Of a stretch of DNA of 64,000 bases, positions 48,349 through 58,304 are shown in pieces. Both the position numbers and the translations under genes were made by a program. The stretch is from Nodularia spumigena CCY9414 (GTDB lineage Bacteria; Cyanobacteriota; Cyanobacteriia; Cyanobacteriales; Nostocaceae). The stretch covers positions 2,508,055 through 2,572,054 of the forward strand of contig NZ_CP007203.1 in NCBI RefSeq assembly GCF_000340565.2. Direction: 5' to 3'. Positions within the stretch are counted from its first letter, which is position 1, and every line of letters begins with the position of its first letter. The notes under the pieces are model-generated. The model was not told the origin of the DNA. It did not search any database and worked only from the letters and a program-made list of their open reading frames with translations.

Positions 48349-48444
48349 ATGACGGCTCATGAACTTTTCTTATTGATAACATTACTTAGCCCCGGCATCT
48401 TACTATCCGTGATCATTATGGTGACATTTGCCGCAGGTGGCTGA
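48349..48444 (+). CDS. 31-residue single-helix membrane peptide
   Basis: ATG to TGA gives 31 residues beginning MTAHELFLLITLL and ending FAAGG, almost entirely one transmembrane helix with a central SPG. A good Shine-Dalgarno (AGGAAAG) lies 7 bp upstream. Size and composition resemble the small peptides of photosystem, cytochrome b6f and NDH-1 complexes, but I do not recognise a named one. Not previously called by length-based gene finding, so it may be missed in annotation. Confidence 0.55.
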   Translation: MTAHELFLLITLLSPGILLSVIIMVTFAAGG

Positions 48445-48559
48445 TTTTTAGTCAGTTATCAGTGAACAGTGAACAGTTATCACTGGACAAAGATAATTGT
48501 TCACTAAGCGTACAATCAAACATAGGACTAGCTACACCTGTAATAAAGGAACGTAAAAA

Positions 48560-49438
48560 ATGAAGGTGGCATTTCTGGGAACTGGACTCATGGGATTACC
48601 GATGGCTCAACGGTTGTTAGCAGCCAACATCGAGCTAGTAGCCTACAATCGCACCCCAGAAAAATTAGCTCCATTACAGGCTGCTGGGGCGGAAATTGCT
48701 ACACATCCCCGCCAAGCAATACGTGCGGCTGATTGCATTATTCTCATGCTGACTAACGCCGCAGCAATTTATCATGTTTTGCTTTCTGATACCTCTTGGC
48801 GAACTCTAGAAGGGCGCACTGTGATTCAGATGGGGACTATAACTCCTACAGAAAGCCAAGAAATTAGAGATGCCGTAATTGGTGGCGGTGGTGAGTATAT
48901 GGAAGCTCCCGTATTAGGTAGTATTCCCGAAGCAAAAGCTGGTAAGTTGATTGTGATGGTAGGCGGTAAACCAGAACAATATCAACGCCATTTAAAGTTA
49001 CTGCAAAATTTCGGTTCCGAACCTGTACTTGTAGGTTCAGTAGGTGCTGCGGCTGGGGTCAAGTTGGCACTAAATCAACTCATTGCTTCCCTGACAACTA
49101 GCTTTGCTCTCAGTCTAGCTTTTGTTGAGCGTCAAGGTATCGACATAGATTTATTTATGCAAATCCTGCGCGAAAGTTCACTTTATGCGCCTACCTTTGA
49201 CAAAAAAATGCGGCGGATGTTGGATGGAAATTATACCAATCCCAATTTCCCCACAAAACACTTGCTCAAAGATACAGATTTGTTCATATCAGAAGCCAAA
49301 TCACTGGGTTTGGATCTGGGAAGCATTGAAGCTGTGCGCCAACTTGTGCAAACAGCTGTAAAAATGTCATTTGGTAATGATGACTACTCATCAATATTTT
49401 CTGCCATTAGTCAATGGGGAGAAGGAGTTGGGGAATGA
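48560..49438 (+). CDS. Beta-hydroxyacid dehydrogenase (3-HIBDH family)
   Basis: A 292-residue NAD(P)-dependent enzyme. GTGLMG (7-12) binds the cofactor, EAPVLGSIPEAKAGKL is the substrate-site block and NQLI the catalytic-helix region (catalytic Lys in AGVKLALNQL). Relatives reduce succinic semialdehyde, glyoxylate or tartronate semialdehyde. The NRTPEKL segment after strand 2 favours NADPH. The last residues (WGEGVGE) run into a heptamer array, as in cimA. Confidence 0.88.
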   Translation: MKVAFLGTGLMGLPMAQRLLAANIELVAYNRTPEKLAPLQAAGAEIATHPRQAIRAADCIILMLTNAAAIYHVLLSDTSWRTLEGRTVIQMGTITPTESQEIRDAVIGGGGEYMEAPVLGSIPEAKAGKLIVMVGGKPEQYQRHLKLLQNFGSEPVLVGSVGAAAGVKLALNQLIASLTTSFALSLAFVERQGIDIDLFMQILRESSLYAPTFDKKMRRMLDGNYTNPNFPTKHLLKDTDLFISEAKSLGLDLGSIEAVRQLVQTAVKMSFGNDDYSSIFSAISQWGEGVGE

Positions 49439-49600
49439 GTCATTAGTCATTAGTCATTGGTCATTGGTCATTGGTCATTGGTCATTTGTCATTAGTCATT
49501 GGTCATTGGTCATTGGTCATTGGTCATTTGTCATTGGTCATTAGTCATTAGTCATTGGTCATTGGTCATTGGTCATTTGTCATTTGTCACTAGGAAATTA
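49436..49600. repeat. STRR2 heptamer array (TTGGTCA/TTAGTCA)
   Basis: About 20 tandem heptamers, TCATTGG/TCATTAG with TCATTTG variants, starting at the stop codon of the dehydrogenase gene (TGA at 49436-49438). It is followed by CTCCCTG/CTCCCCT runs to about 49660. Frames across it are not genes. Confidence 0.95.
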
Positions 49601-49664
49601 CCGTTTTCTCCCCCCTGCTCCCTGCTCCCTGCTCCCCTGCCTCTTTCCCCCCACTCCCTACTCC

Positions 49665-52600
49665 CTACACTACAACCACACCGAGCGCTCCTCCTAATGC
49701 TGCAAATACGGCTGAAACAAAGGCTGTGGCAAATAACCACCAAGATGCTGTAGCGGCAGCTTTGCGCGTTTCTTCAGCTTGTAGTTGTGCTTGATGCTTG
49801 ACTTCTTCTAGGCGGCGTTGCGTTTCATGCTGTATGCGTTCGGCACGTTGTAACACTTTGTTGCGTGTGCTTTCAATTTGGTCAATAACTCGGTTAACAT
49901 CTTCTTCAGATATGTCCTCACGGGAACTGAGAATCGCCACTAGGGTGTCGCGGTCGAAATGTGACAGGCGATCGCGTAAAGCTTCAAACCCCGCCTGTGG
50001 ATCGTCAAAGAACGTGCGAACATCCCGCTTAATGCCATTATAGTTGAGTTCAGGGCGTTCTAAGGAATTGAGATAATTACGAATCCGGGCAAAAATCCCT
50101 TCTACGACATCTTGAATCCGCCTTTCAATCCCCCGCACCTGTTCTACAAATTGGTCACGCACCGAGACGATATTATCGGCAATTATGGCTGCTTCTGCAT
50201 CGGTCATATCTTCCCGAATTTTCAGCAAAGCAATCACTGTGTCACGGTCGAAATGTGCCAGGCGATCGCCTAAACTTTCCATTCCCACGCGCGGATCATG
50301 CAATAATAATTGTAAGTCGCGTTTAATAGCTTCTGGGTTCAGTTCTTCTTTCCCAGTTTGCCGTAAATACTCTGACAAATAAGCTTGGAATGTTTCCACT
50401 CTTTGCTGTGTGCGGGTAGCTAAACGACGAGGCGCGCGGACAATATTCCGAATCGAAGTTTGTACAGAATCAATAATTTCATTGACTTGCGCTTCACTCA
50501 AGTCTCGCCGTTGGCTGAGTAACTTGACTAAAGTATCTCGGTCTACCTGAGACAAGCGACGGCGCAGAGCCACGGCTCCCTCTCTGGGTTGTTCAAATAA
50601 TCTGCTAAAATCTCGTTGAATGCCTTCAGGATTTAATTCTTCTTTGCCAGTATTGCGTAAGTAATCGGCAATGGTAGCGGTTACAGAGTCGTGTTGTTCC
50701 TTAGCTCTGTGTGCTAAAGCTTGGGGTGTATGGCGAATATCATACCACGATTTTTCTACAGCGTCAATAATTTGATTAACTTGCTGTTCACTCAAATCTT
50801 GACGTTGACTCAATAATTGTACCAAAGTATCACGGTCAAAGCGAGCTAATCGCGAACGCCCAGAGATTATTCCCGATTGGGGGTCTTCTAGCAGCTTTCG
50901 CAAATCGGCGCGAATCGCATCAGGATTTAACTCAGCTTTTCCTGTGTTTCGCAGATATGATTCTACATTCAACCATAAAGTTTCGGCTTGATATTTGGCT
51001 TGTTCTGCCAATCCTTGAGATTCTATCAAAATGCGATCGCGGTGTTCTTCTAATTCATTGAGAATCGGGTCTACTTCTTCTGGTAAAATATCATTGCGTG
51101 CTAGCAATATTTCCCGCATTTCCTGGCGGTCAAATTGTGCTAACCGCAGCGAGAGAGTTTCGTAATCTGCTTCTGGATCTTCTAGTAATGGTTTAAAATT
51201 CTGCTCAATTCCTTCTGGAGTCAATTCCGCTTTATTAGTAACAAGCAGATAACTTTCTACTTGGCGTTGTAAGTCTTGTGCTATTTCTCTTTGTTCCGCA
51301 GCACTGACTATGATTAATACCTCTTGGCGCACAGTTTCTAGTTGGTCAGTAATACGCTGAATTTGTGCTTGGGTTAATAGTCCCCGTTGTTGCAGGATAT
51401 TAGCGAAATCCTTGGCAGAAAGTCGCTCTAATTCTCTTTTAACTATACCAGGATCTGCGGCTGGGTCATAGATAACATCACGAAATTCTTCAGCGATTCT
51501 CTCACGACTCAATTGCCAAGCATAGGTATTGAGTAGATAGTTTTCCACATCAGCCCGAATGGGACTATAGGGTTCTGATGGTATAGGTAAACCTAGTTTA
51601 TCAGCTTGTGCGATCGCTTTGTCTTTTGCAGTGGTGAGCGATCGCCAAATTTTCTCCACATCAATATCAGACAAATCAGCCCTTCCCAACACAATACCAG
51701 TCAGCGCCGTGATTCCCTGTTGTAAAGTTTGTTGCATCAAACCCGGTTTTTCTGCTGTTGGTACTCCTTCCTGAGAAGTACGCATTTCTGCAATTAACCG
51801 ATCCAATTTGGCGTTGAGTTCATCTGTCTTGGCTTGTCCTGGTGGCAGTGACTTGAGATAATTAACTAACTCACCTAAATTGTCTTTGATTGGTTGTTGC
51901 TGACTGACAACCTGCTGCCAAACATTATATAGTATGTCCGTTATCCGGTTAACGTCTCGTTTAGAAAGGTCGGTGCGACTGCTGACTAAATCGATAACCC
52001 TTTGGCGGTCAATGTGGCGGAGGTCTGGACTCCCAGCAATGGCTTGAAATTGTGGGTCTTTGAGTAAACTTTCAAAATCCCTGCGAATCTTGGATAAATC
52101 TAATTCTGGGGGACGTAGCTGTTCTAAGTAATCTTCTATATTTTCCCGAATACTACCAGGATCAACAGCATGACCTATTTCTCGACGCACAGCAGAGGCC
52201 GCAGCTTCAGCCGTTGCGACTACCTGCTGATTCACCGCTTTCGCACCCAATGCAGCAGTAGCAGTCCCCATAATCGCCTGAAAACCGGAAGTGGCAGAAT
52301 TGACTACCGAACCAACTAACGAACCCACAGTAGTCGAACTCACCCACACCAGCAGCAAAAAGTATGCACCCCAGATGACTAATCCCAGAATTGCGCCCAG
52401 TCTGGGATCTAAAACCAGTAGACTTAATTTAACTGCAAGGAAGCAAGCAATTAATAAAGCGATCGTGACAGTAACTAATGTCCACAAACCCAGTGCTGTC
52501 CCAATTTTGCGAATCGTACCCCTGAAACTTCCCACTTCCCCCACAACCGCATCTGATTCAGATGGACGACCCAAGTAGGAAATACCAGCTGCGACGGAGA

Positions 52601-52781
52601 GGTTAGTTAATACTAGTTGGAAAGCAAAAGCTAGAATCACACCGGAGATTAAAGCGACAAAAAAGCGCGGTCCAGAATTGAGAACTGATGCTTGCGCTGG
52701 TGTAATCCCCGTGGGAACTACTGGAACCTGTGCCAATAGTGGCTTGTAGGCTCCTAGTATGTTTTCCGTACATTGAAACAT
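49665..52781 (-). CDS. Large membrane protein with ~98-residue repeats
   Basis: A 1038-residue protein. Transmembrane helices lie at about residues 38-62, 98-122 and 127-150, and a final Gly/Ala-rich hydrophobic segment at 1013-1036. Between them are about eight units of ~98 residues; the YL that opens units falls at 218, 415, 511, 609, 707, 805 and 903, with a weak unit near 309. Consensus of a unit: YLRNTGKEELNPE, RDLRKLLEDP, then FDRDTLVALLSQREDLSE and a helix with INxIID. No catalytic motif. Inferred role: membrane-attached structural or bridging protein. I recognise no named family. Confidence 0.75.
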   Translation of the reverse strand: MFQCTENILGAYKPLLAQVPVVPTGITPAQASVLNSGPRFFVALISGVILAFAFQLVLTNLSVAAGISYLGRPSESDAVVGEVGSFRGTIRKIGTALGLWTLVTVTIALLIACFLAVKLSLLVLDPRLGAILGLVIWGAYFLLLVWVSSTTVGSLVGSVVNSATSGFQAIMGTATAALGAKAVNQQVVATAEAAASAVRREIGHAVDPGSIRENIEDYLEQLRPPELDLSKIRRDFESLLKDPQFQAIAGSPDLRHIDRQRVIDLVSSRTDLSKRDVNRITDILYNVWQQVVSQQQPIKDNLGELVNYLKSLPPGQAKTDELNAKLDRLIAEMRTSQEGVPTAEKPGLMQQTLQQGITALTGIVLGRADLSDIDVEKIWRSLTTAKDKAIAQADKLGLPIPSEPYSPIRADVENYLLNTYAWQLSRERIAEEFRDVIYDPAADPGIVKRELERLSAKDFANILQQRGLLTQAQIQRITDQLETVRQEVLIIVSAAEQREIAQDLQRQVESYLLVTNKAELTPEGIEQNFKPLLEDPEADYETLSLRLAQFDRQEMREILLARNDILPEEVDPILNELEEHRDRILIESQGLAEQAKYQAETLWLNVESYLRNTGKAELNPDAIRADLRKLLEDPQSGIISGRSRLARFDRDTLVQLLSQRQDLSEQQVNQIIDAVEKSWYDIRHTPQALAHRAKEQHDSVTATIADYLRNTGKEELNPEGIQRDFSRLFEQPREGAVALRRRLSQVDRDTLVKLLSQRRDLSEAQVNEIIDSVQTSIRNIVRAPRRLATRTQQRVETFQAYLSEYLRQTGKEELNPEAIKRDLQLLLHDPRVGMESLGDRLAHFDRDTVIALLKIREDMTDAEAAIIADNIVSVRDQFVEQVRGIERRIQDVVEGIFARIRNYLNSLERPELNYNGIKRDVRTFFDDPQAGFEALRDRLSHFDRDTLVAILSSREDISEEDVNRVIDQIESTRNKVLQRAERIQHETQRRLEEVKHQAQLQAEETRKAAATASWWLFATAFVSAVFAALGGALGVVVV

Positions 52782-53302
52782 TATATTTCCTTCTTCTAAG
52801 TTTAAGTTTGAGGAGGATGAGGAATTTCATCACAAGCAAGTAAACATCTATTTTTTTCTGTGTATCTATGGCAATATCCAACTCTTCATCACTTTACAGA
52901 ATCGTGGAATGTAGCCGTTTCAGGCATCCATCTAAAGTTTGAAAAACATATCTAGCGCTAGATAGAAGTTTGACTATCTAACAGGTTAAAAACTGAGTAA
53001 ATGATTGGGAATAATGAAGTTAAATCTGATAATTTTTAGGATTTTAGTTGATATTTTCGCATTGCTTATAACAACTATTTCTTATGCTTAGGTTATAAAA
53101 ATATTATCTTGGCTTCAGCCTAAATTTACATTTATTTATAATTAGAATTTTCATCACCCCCTCAAGGTGGATATGCCTATACATATAAGTTTCTGATAAT
53201 CGTCCACAAGAGGTGTGTGTAGTTTGTGCCTACAGATGGAAAGCAATTTACTGATGATTAGGTAAATTAAAGTTAAGCAATAAATGATTTAGGACAAAAA
53301 AC
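52782..53302. other. Intergenic region upstream of the hli pair
   Basis: About 520 AT-rich bp between divergent genes. It contains an HLR1-like box at 53125-53140 (listed separately) but no gene or RNA that I can support. Confidence 0.45.
53125..53140 (+). promoter_or_regulatory. HLR1-like box (RpaB site candidate)
   Basis: TTTACA (53125-53130) and TTTATA (53135-53140) are spaced by four bases, one mismatch from the HLR1 consensus of two TTTACA hexamers bound by RpaB at high-light genes. It lies about 163 bp upstream of the first hli start. In AT-rich DNA such a match may occur by chance. Confidence 0.35.
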
Positions 53303-53515
53303 ATGGAAACTCGAGAGACTCGCCCTTCCACTGATTTACCACCAGTTGCACTGGAATACAATGGCAGAGACCGCAATGCATTTCTGTTTGGCTGGACTCC
53401 TCAAGCCGAACTTTGGAATGGTCGGTTTGCAATGATTGGCTTTCTTGCCTATTTACTTTGGGATTTAGCTGGATATAGCGTTCTGCGGGACGTGCTACAT
53501 CTCATTGGTTATTAA
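53303..53515 (+). CDS. hli: High-light-inducible protein (HLIP), copy 1
   Basis: A 70-residue single-helix protein of the chlorophyll a/b-binding superfamily. The chlorophyll-binding motif E-L-W-N-G-R-F-A-M-I-G lies at about residues 36-46, followed by the transmembrane helix. HLIPs (Scp) bind chlorophyll and carotenoid and protect photosystem assembly and chlorophyll synthase. The N-terminus METRETRPSTDLPP is shared with the next gene. Tandem duplicates. Confidence 0.93.
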   Translation: METRETRPSTDLPPVALEYNGRDRNAFLFGWTPQAELWNGRFAMIGFLAYLLWDLAGYSVLRDVLHLIGY

Positions 53516-53557
53516 CGATTAAATACTGAAAAATTAGTTTGATTTTGGAGTAAAAAA

Positions 53558-53770
53558 ATGGAAACTAGAGAAACTCGTCCTTCCACTGATTTACCACCAG
53601 TTGCTAAAGCTTATAATGGTGCAGACCGCAACGCCTTTTTGTTTGGTTGGAACCCTCAAGCCGAACTGTGGAATGGTCGGCTAGCAATGATTGGCTTTCT
53701 TGCTTACTTACTTTGGGATTTAGCTGGATATAGCGTCCTGCGGGACATCCTCCACATTATTAGATATTAG
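53558..53770 (+). CDS. hli: High-light-inducible protein (HLIP), copy 2
   Basis: A 70-residue paralogue of the previous gene, 42 bp downstream, with identical first 16 residues and the same ELWNGR motif. Differences are concentrated in residues 17-35 and the tail (ILHIIRY). It shares the operon, and a hairpin with a T-run follows at 53858-53890. Confidence 0.93.
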   Translation: METRETRPSTDLPPVAKAYNGADRNAFLFGWNPQAELWNGRLAMIGFLAYLLWDLAGYSVLRDILHIIRY

Positions 53771-53857
53771 TCATGAACATGACATGAGGAGTTAAATAGT
53801 AACTGGTAATTCCCCACTCAAAGCTGACGTGAATAACTCCTCAATAATACAGATGTG

Positions 53858-53890
53858 AAAAGGCGGAGCCGGAATTGGTAGCCGCCTTTT
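53858..53890 (+). terminator. Rho-independent-like terminator after hli pair
   Basis: AAAAGGCGG (53858-53866) pairs with CCGCCTTTT (53882-53890) across a 15-base loop, ending in a T-run. It sits about 90 bp after the second hli stop codon. Confidence 0.7.
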
Positions 53891-54082
53891 AGACATCAAC
53901 CAAATTTAAATATGCGTTTTCCAGAACCCTTGTAGAGACATTCCACGGAATGAAAAAAATGACCCAAAAAACAATGTAAACTCCTTTCCTCTGCGTCTCT
54001 GCGCCTCTGCGTGAAAAAAACTCTTAACTTCATGTACCAAAAATTGCTATGCTAAAAACCGAGACTCGCTATTGTGCCAACC

Positions 54083-56125
54083 ATGCCCGCGCCCACTATT
54101 AACCCCACAATCACAGCCTTCCCCTTGACAGCTGTAGTCGGACAAGAAGCCATAAAAATAGCCTTGCTGTTAGCAGCAGTCGATCCCGGTTTAGGAGGAG
54201 TAGCGATCGCAGGTCGTCGCGGTACGGCAAAATCAGTCATGGCTCGTGCTATCCACGCCTTACTACCACCCATCGAAGTTGTTCAAGGTTCAATCAGTAA
54301 CTGCGAGCCCAACCACCCAGAAGACTGGGATGATTATCTGTTCGCCGAGTATGGAGACAAAGATATTCAAGATGTCCCCACCCAAATTATTCCCGCACCC
54401 TTCATCCAGATTCCTTTAGGAGTCACAGAAGATAGACTCCTGGGTTCTGTGGATGTAGAAAAATCAGTCCAGCAAGGTGATACTATTTTTCAGCCTGGGT
54501 TACTCGCTTCAGCTAACCGAGGCGTGCTGTATGTGGATGAATTGAATTTATTAGATGACCAAATCTCGAATCAGCTTTTAACAGTATTATCTGAGGGACG
54601 CAACCAGATTGAACGGGAAGGCATTAGTTTTCAGCATCCTTGCAAATCTTTATTTATAGCCACTTATAACCCCGAAGAAGGCGCATTACGGGAGCATTTA
54701 CTCGATAGAATTGCCATTTCTCTTTCTGCTGACGGTGTACTGGGCTTAGATCAAAGAGTATCAGCTGTAGAGCAGGCGATCGCTTATTCTAAATCTCCCC
54801 AAGTATTTCTCCAACAATACGAAGAAGACTTAGACTCGCTCAAAACCCAAATTATCCTAGCGCGGGAATGGTTGAAAGAAGTCACCATCACCCAAGAACA
54901 AATTACCTATTTAGTCGATGAAGCCATTCGGGGTGGAGTCCAAGGACATCGCGCCGAACTCTTCGCCGTGCGTGTGGCTAAAGCTGCGGCGGCTTTGGAA
55001 GGACGAACCACCGTCAACGCCGAAGATTTACGCCGGGCTGTGGAATTCGTGATTGTACCACGTTCCACAATCGTCCAGACTCCACCACCAGACCAACCAC
55101 CACCACCCCCACCACCACCACCTCAAAACCAAGACGAAGAAGACCAGCAAGAACAAGAAGACGACGACGAAGAAGAAAAGGAAGAACCCGAACAAGACGA
55201 ACAAGACGAACAACAACCCCCCGACATCCCAGAGGAATTTATTTTTGACCCTGAAGGGGTAATTATGGATGAAAGCGTGCTTTACTTTGCCCAAATGGCG
55301 AAGCGACAAGGCAAATCCGGTAATCGCAGCATTATTTTCTCTGATGACCGGGGACGCTACATTAAGCCCATGTTACCCAAAGGCAAAGTCCGCCGCATAG
55401 CAGTAGATGCGACTCTGAGGGCGGCTGCTCCCTATCAAAAAGCCAGAAGGGAAAGACAGCCCAATAAAAAGGTGATTGTGGAGCAAGGCGATATCCGTTC
55501 TAAGCGCTTGGTACGCAAAGCTGGAGCCTTGGTAGTATTTGTAGTGGATGCTTCTGGTTCAATGGCTCTTAACCGAATGCAGTCAGCTAAAGGTGCTGTG
55601 ATGCAGCTTTTAACGGAAGCTTATCAAAATCGTGACCAAGTGGCGTTAATTCCCTTCCGAGGAGAACAAGCAGAAGTTTTATTACCTCCAACACGTTCCA
55701 TAGCCTTAGCCCGTAACCGTTTAGAAAGGCTACCTTGTGGCGGTGGTTCGCCTCTAGCACATGGTTTAACTCAAGCAGTCCGTGTGGGTGTAAATGCCCA
55801 AATGAGTGGTGATATTGGACAAGTTGTAATTGTGGCTATCACGGATGGACGGGGTAATATTCCCTTGGCGCGTTCTTTGGGTGAACCGTTAGAACCAGGC
55901 GAAAAACCAGATATTAAAGCTGAATTGTTAGAAATTGCGGCGAGAATTCGAGCCTTGGGAATGCAATTATTGGTAATTGATACTGAGAGTAAATTTGTGT
56001 CTACGGGTTTTGCGAAAGAGTTATCGCAAACAGCCGCAGGTAAGTATTATCATTTGCCCAAAGCCAGTGATAAAACCATTGCTGCTATGACCAAAGGTGC
56101 GATCGCTGATTTAAAATCACGATAG
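54083..56125 (+). CDS. chlD: Magnesium chelatase subunit D
   Basis: A 680-residue subunit of Mg-chelatase, which inserts Mg into protoporphyrin IX with ChlH and ChlI at the first chlorophyll-specific step. The N-terminal AAA+ domain has a degenerate P-loop (GRRGTAKS), then a linker of Pro runs and Glu/Asp tract (about 335-400), and a C-terminal vWA domain with the MIDAS motif DASGSMAL and DGRGN. ATG at 54083 is preferred; a GTG nine bases upstream is possible. A heptamer array starts just after the stop. Confidence 0.96.
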   Translation: MPAPTINPTITAFPLTAVVGQEAIKIALLLAAVDPGLGGVAIAGRRGTAKSVMARAIHALLPPIEVVQGSISNCEPNHPEDWDDYLFAEYGDKDIQDVPTQIIPAPFIQIPLGVTEDRLLGSVDVEKSVQQGDTIFQPGLLASANRGVLYVDELNLLDDQISNQLLTVLSEGRNQIEREGISFQHPCKSLFIATYNPEEGALREHLLDRIAISLSADGVLGLDQRVSAVEQAIAYSKSPQVFLQQYEEDLDSLKTQIILAREWLKEVTITQEQITYLVDEAIRGGVQGHRAELFAVRVAKAAAALEGRTTVNAEDLRRAVEFVIVPRSTIVQTPPPDQPPPPPPPPPQNQDEEDQQEQEDDDEEEKEEPEQDEQDEQQPPDIPEEFIFDPEGVIMDESVLYFAQMAKRQGKSGNRSIIFSDDRGRYIKPMLPKGKVRRIAVDATLRAAAPYQKARRERQPNKKVIVEQGDIRSKRLVRKAGALVVFVVDASGSMALNRMQSAKGAVMQLLTEAYQNRDQVALIPFRGEQAEVLLPPTRSIALARNRLERLPCGGGSPLAHGLTQAVRVGVNAQMSGDIGQVVIVAITDGRGNIPLARSLGEPLEPGEKPDIKAELLEIAARIRALGMQLLVIDTESKFVSTGFAKELSQTAAGKYYHLPKASDKTIAAMTKGAIADLKSR

Positions 56126-56126
56126 T

Positions 56127-56205
56127 TAGTCATTAGTCATTAGTCATTAGTCATTAGTCATTAGTCATTGGTCATTAGTCATTAGTCATTAGTCATTAGT
56201 CATTT
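56127..56205. repeat. STRR2 heptamer array (TTAGTCA)
   Basis: About 11 tandem copies of TTAGTCA, with one TTGGTCA, start within 2 bp of the chlD stop. They are followed by four TTTTGAC heptamers (56206-56235). No gene. Confidence 0.95.
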
Positions 56206-56249
56206 TTTGACTTTTGACTTTTGACTTTTGACTTTTGCCCCAGCACTCC

Positions 56250-57035
56250 CTAAGACCCTGTGGGTACTGTTTGTGGTTGTAAATAGCAAATTAGATCCTG
56301 AATGCCTTTTTGCAAATATCGCGTGACTGTCATCGGACTGGTGCCAATATTTTTCGCCGCATCCTTGCGAGAAAGTTCCTTTAAAAACACCATTTCCACT
56401 GCCATTCGGGGCTTGTCTTCTAACATATTAATTGCCCCTTGGAGTTGTTGCCGTTCTTCATCTTGCTGCTGAAGAGCAATAGAACGAGGACAAGGAAGCG
56501 CCTCACCTAGTGTGATTTGGCAATCAACATAATGGGCTGCGGTAGCATCTAAACTCAAAGGCATCCGATTTTGAGCTGCTAACTTAGTTTCTTGCCATTC
56601 GTGTACAGAGACTTGCAGTTTCTGTGCAATTTCCGCATCTCTGGGAGAACGACCCAAAGAAACTGCTAATTCTTTGCGAACTTTTTGCCCATCGTTGTAC
56701 AGTTCTTGCCAACGACGGGGGATTTTTAATAGACTACTGCGATCGCGCAAAAAGTGCAACATCTCACCTCGAATGTATGGCACTGCAAAGGAACTAAAAG
56801 CATATCCTTGGCTAGGGTCGAAGCGTTCAATAGCCCTAATTAAACCAAAATAACCGATTTGTTCTAAATCTTCATAAGGTTCATGACATTGATGGCTGAA
56901 TTTATGAGCTATCTTTCTGACTAAGCCAGTATGTAACTGTACGAGTTGATTACGAAGTTTAATAGAGGGATTTTGGTGGTATGAGTGCAATAACTCCATA
57001 CCATCAGTTCGCATAGAGGATTCACCAGTTGCCAT
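56250..57035 (-). CDS. sigF: Group 3 RNA polymerase sigma factor, SigF-like
   Basis: A 261-residue sigma-70 family factor. Region 2 has DLEQIGYFGLIRAIERFDPSQGYAFSSFAVPYIRGEM, region 3 is KIPRRWQELYNDGQKVRKEL, and region 4 is the helix-turn-helix KELSRKDAAKNIGTSPMTVTRYL. It lacks the region 1.1 of primary factors. This matches cyanobacterial SigF-type group 3 factors, linked to pili, motility and stress. The start could be 57035 or the ATG eight codons in. No anti-sigma gene is adjacent. Confidence 0.85.
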   Translation of the reverse strand: MATGESSMRTDGMELLHSYHQNPSIKLRNQLVQLHTGLVRKIAHKFSHQCHEPYEDLEQIGYFGLIRAIERFDPSQGYAFSSFAVPYIRGEMLHFLRDRSSLLKIPRRWQELYNDGQKVRKELAVSLGRSPRDAEIAQKLQVSVHEWQETKLAAQNRMPLSLDATAAHYVDCQITLGEALPCPRSIALQQQDEERQQLQGAINMLEDKPRMAVEMVFLKELSRKDAAKNIGTSPMTVTRYLQKGIQDLICYLQPQTVPTGS

Positions 57036-57508
57036 ATAAAAATTCCTTTTTTATAACTCCTGTTTCTCAAAAAAAAATGGAGTTGAGTATATTGCCTTCA
57101 AATCTCTCATTATTTTCCTTAGTCAAGGCTGAATAAACCATCGTCGTTTTACTGAAATTACAAAAACTTCTACTAGCGTCATCAGTATTTATACGCATAT
57201 TTATGGTTTTTTATCTCTTGATAGTTATTTTATTTCTTCAAAGAAGAATTTATTACCAAAAAATGTTGAGTTTTATCCACAGAAGCTAGCTATTTATGCT
57301 GAGAAATGCCTACCTGACTCAATAGCCGTATTTATATTCAAGGAAAACACATTCTGATACTAAGTGGCACTCAGAAATGGGGGCGATAGGGGGGCAGCAA
57401 TGATTATTCCTCCTGAACCCCAACATTTTTCAGCGTCCACTTAGCTGTTAATTGCAAAAATTGGTAAAAATGGAATTAAACCGGATATCCATATCAAAAA
57501 ATCGGCTT
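57036..57508. other. Intergenic region, no gene seen
   Basis: AT-rich divergent spacer, with a GGGGGCGATAGGGGGGC tract near 57375-57395. The first in-frame ATG upstream of 57509 belongs to a leader I consider non-coding. Confidence 0.4.
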
Positions 57509-58189
57509 ATGAGTAATACCAGCAACTTTCGTGACGCAATTCGTGAGGCTAAAACTCAAGCTCTCATTGGCCCAAATGTAATTGCCAATGCCCTGCCCTT
57601 TGTAGGTGGTGGTCTTGTGCTAACCGCCTTGGGAACCTACGGCGGTTTGGGCGTTATCCGTACCAACCCCGGTATTTTCTTTCCCACCTTCATTGGTGCA
57701 ATGATTGTGGAATTAATTCTATTCTTTGTTGCCAGAAATGTTGCCGAAAAAGGTAACAAGGGTTTAGCACTACCTCTACTAGCAACCTACAGTCTCTTAT
57801 CTGGATACACCCTCAGTGGCTTAGTATTCCTTGCCTTGCAAACCCAAGGCGTTGGCATTCAAGGCATTGGTTTAGCTGCCCTCGGTTGTGGCGTTACCTT
57901 TATCGTCGCGCGTCAAATTGGTTCCAACCTCTCCGAAAAAGATGGCATGGCTTTGACAAAAACAATCAGCCTCGGTGTAATTGCCTTGGTTGTTGTCTGT
58001 CTGACTCAATTTGTATTTGCCATGTTTGGTGTTTACACCCCCAGTTGGTTAGAAATCGGTATTTCAGGTTTAGGGGTTTTCCTGTTTGTTGGGGTATCTG
58101 TGGTTGATTTCTACATCTTGCCCCGTACTTATCGGGATGACCAATATCTACCTGCTGCTTTGTCGATGTACCTGCTATATAAAACCTAG
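57509..58189 (+). CDS. Bax inhibitor-1 family membrane protein, C-terminus shortened
   Basis: A 226-residue protein with about seven hydrophobic helices of the BI-1/YccA fold; IREAKTQALIGPNVIANALPFVGGG is the cyanobacterial N-terminus, and VDFYILPRTYRDDQYLPAALSMYL is the conserved end of helix 6. Family members continue for about 20 residues with a last hydrophobic segment, but here the frame ends seven codons after the DDQYL block in LLYKT. The last helix is therefore missing. ATG at 57509 gives the usual N-terminus. Function in calcium or stress handling is by family only. Confidence 0.8.
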   Translation: MSNTSNFRDAIREAKTQALIGPNVIANALPFVGGGLVLTALGTYGGLGVIRTNPGIFFPTFIGAMIVELILFFVARNVAEKGNKGLALPLLATYSLLSGYTLSGLVFLALQTQGVGIQGIGLAALGCGVTFIVARQIGSNLSEKDGMALTKTISLGVIALVVVCLTQFVFAMFGVYTPSWLEIGISGLGVFLFVGVSVVDFYILPRTYRDDQYLPAALSMYLLYKT

Positions 58190-58304
58190 ACAAAACTAGA
58201 CTTTACTTTCTACTTCAACGGGAGCATGGGAGCAGTTATCCCTCAGTAGACTTTCACGCCTTAGCCAGACGCGATTGTGTTCCAATTAAGTTTCTGAAAA
58301 AGAC

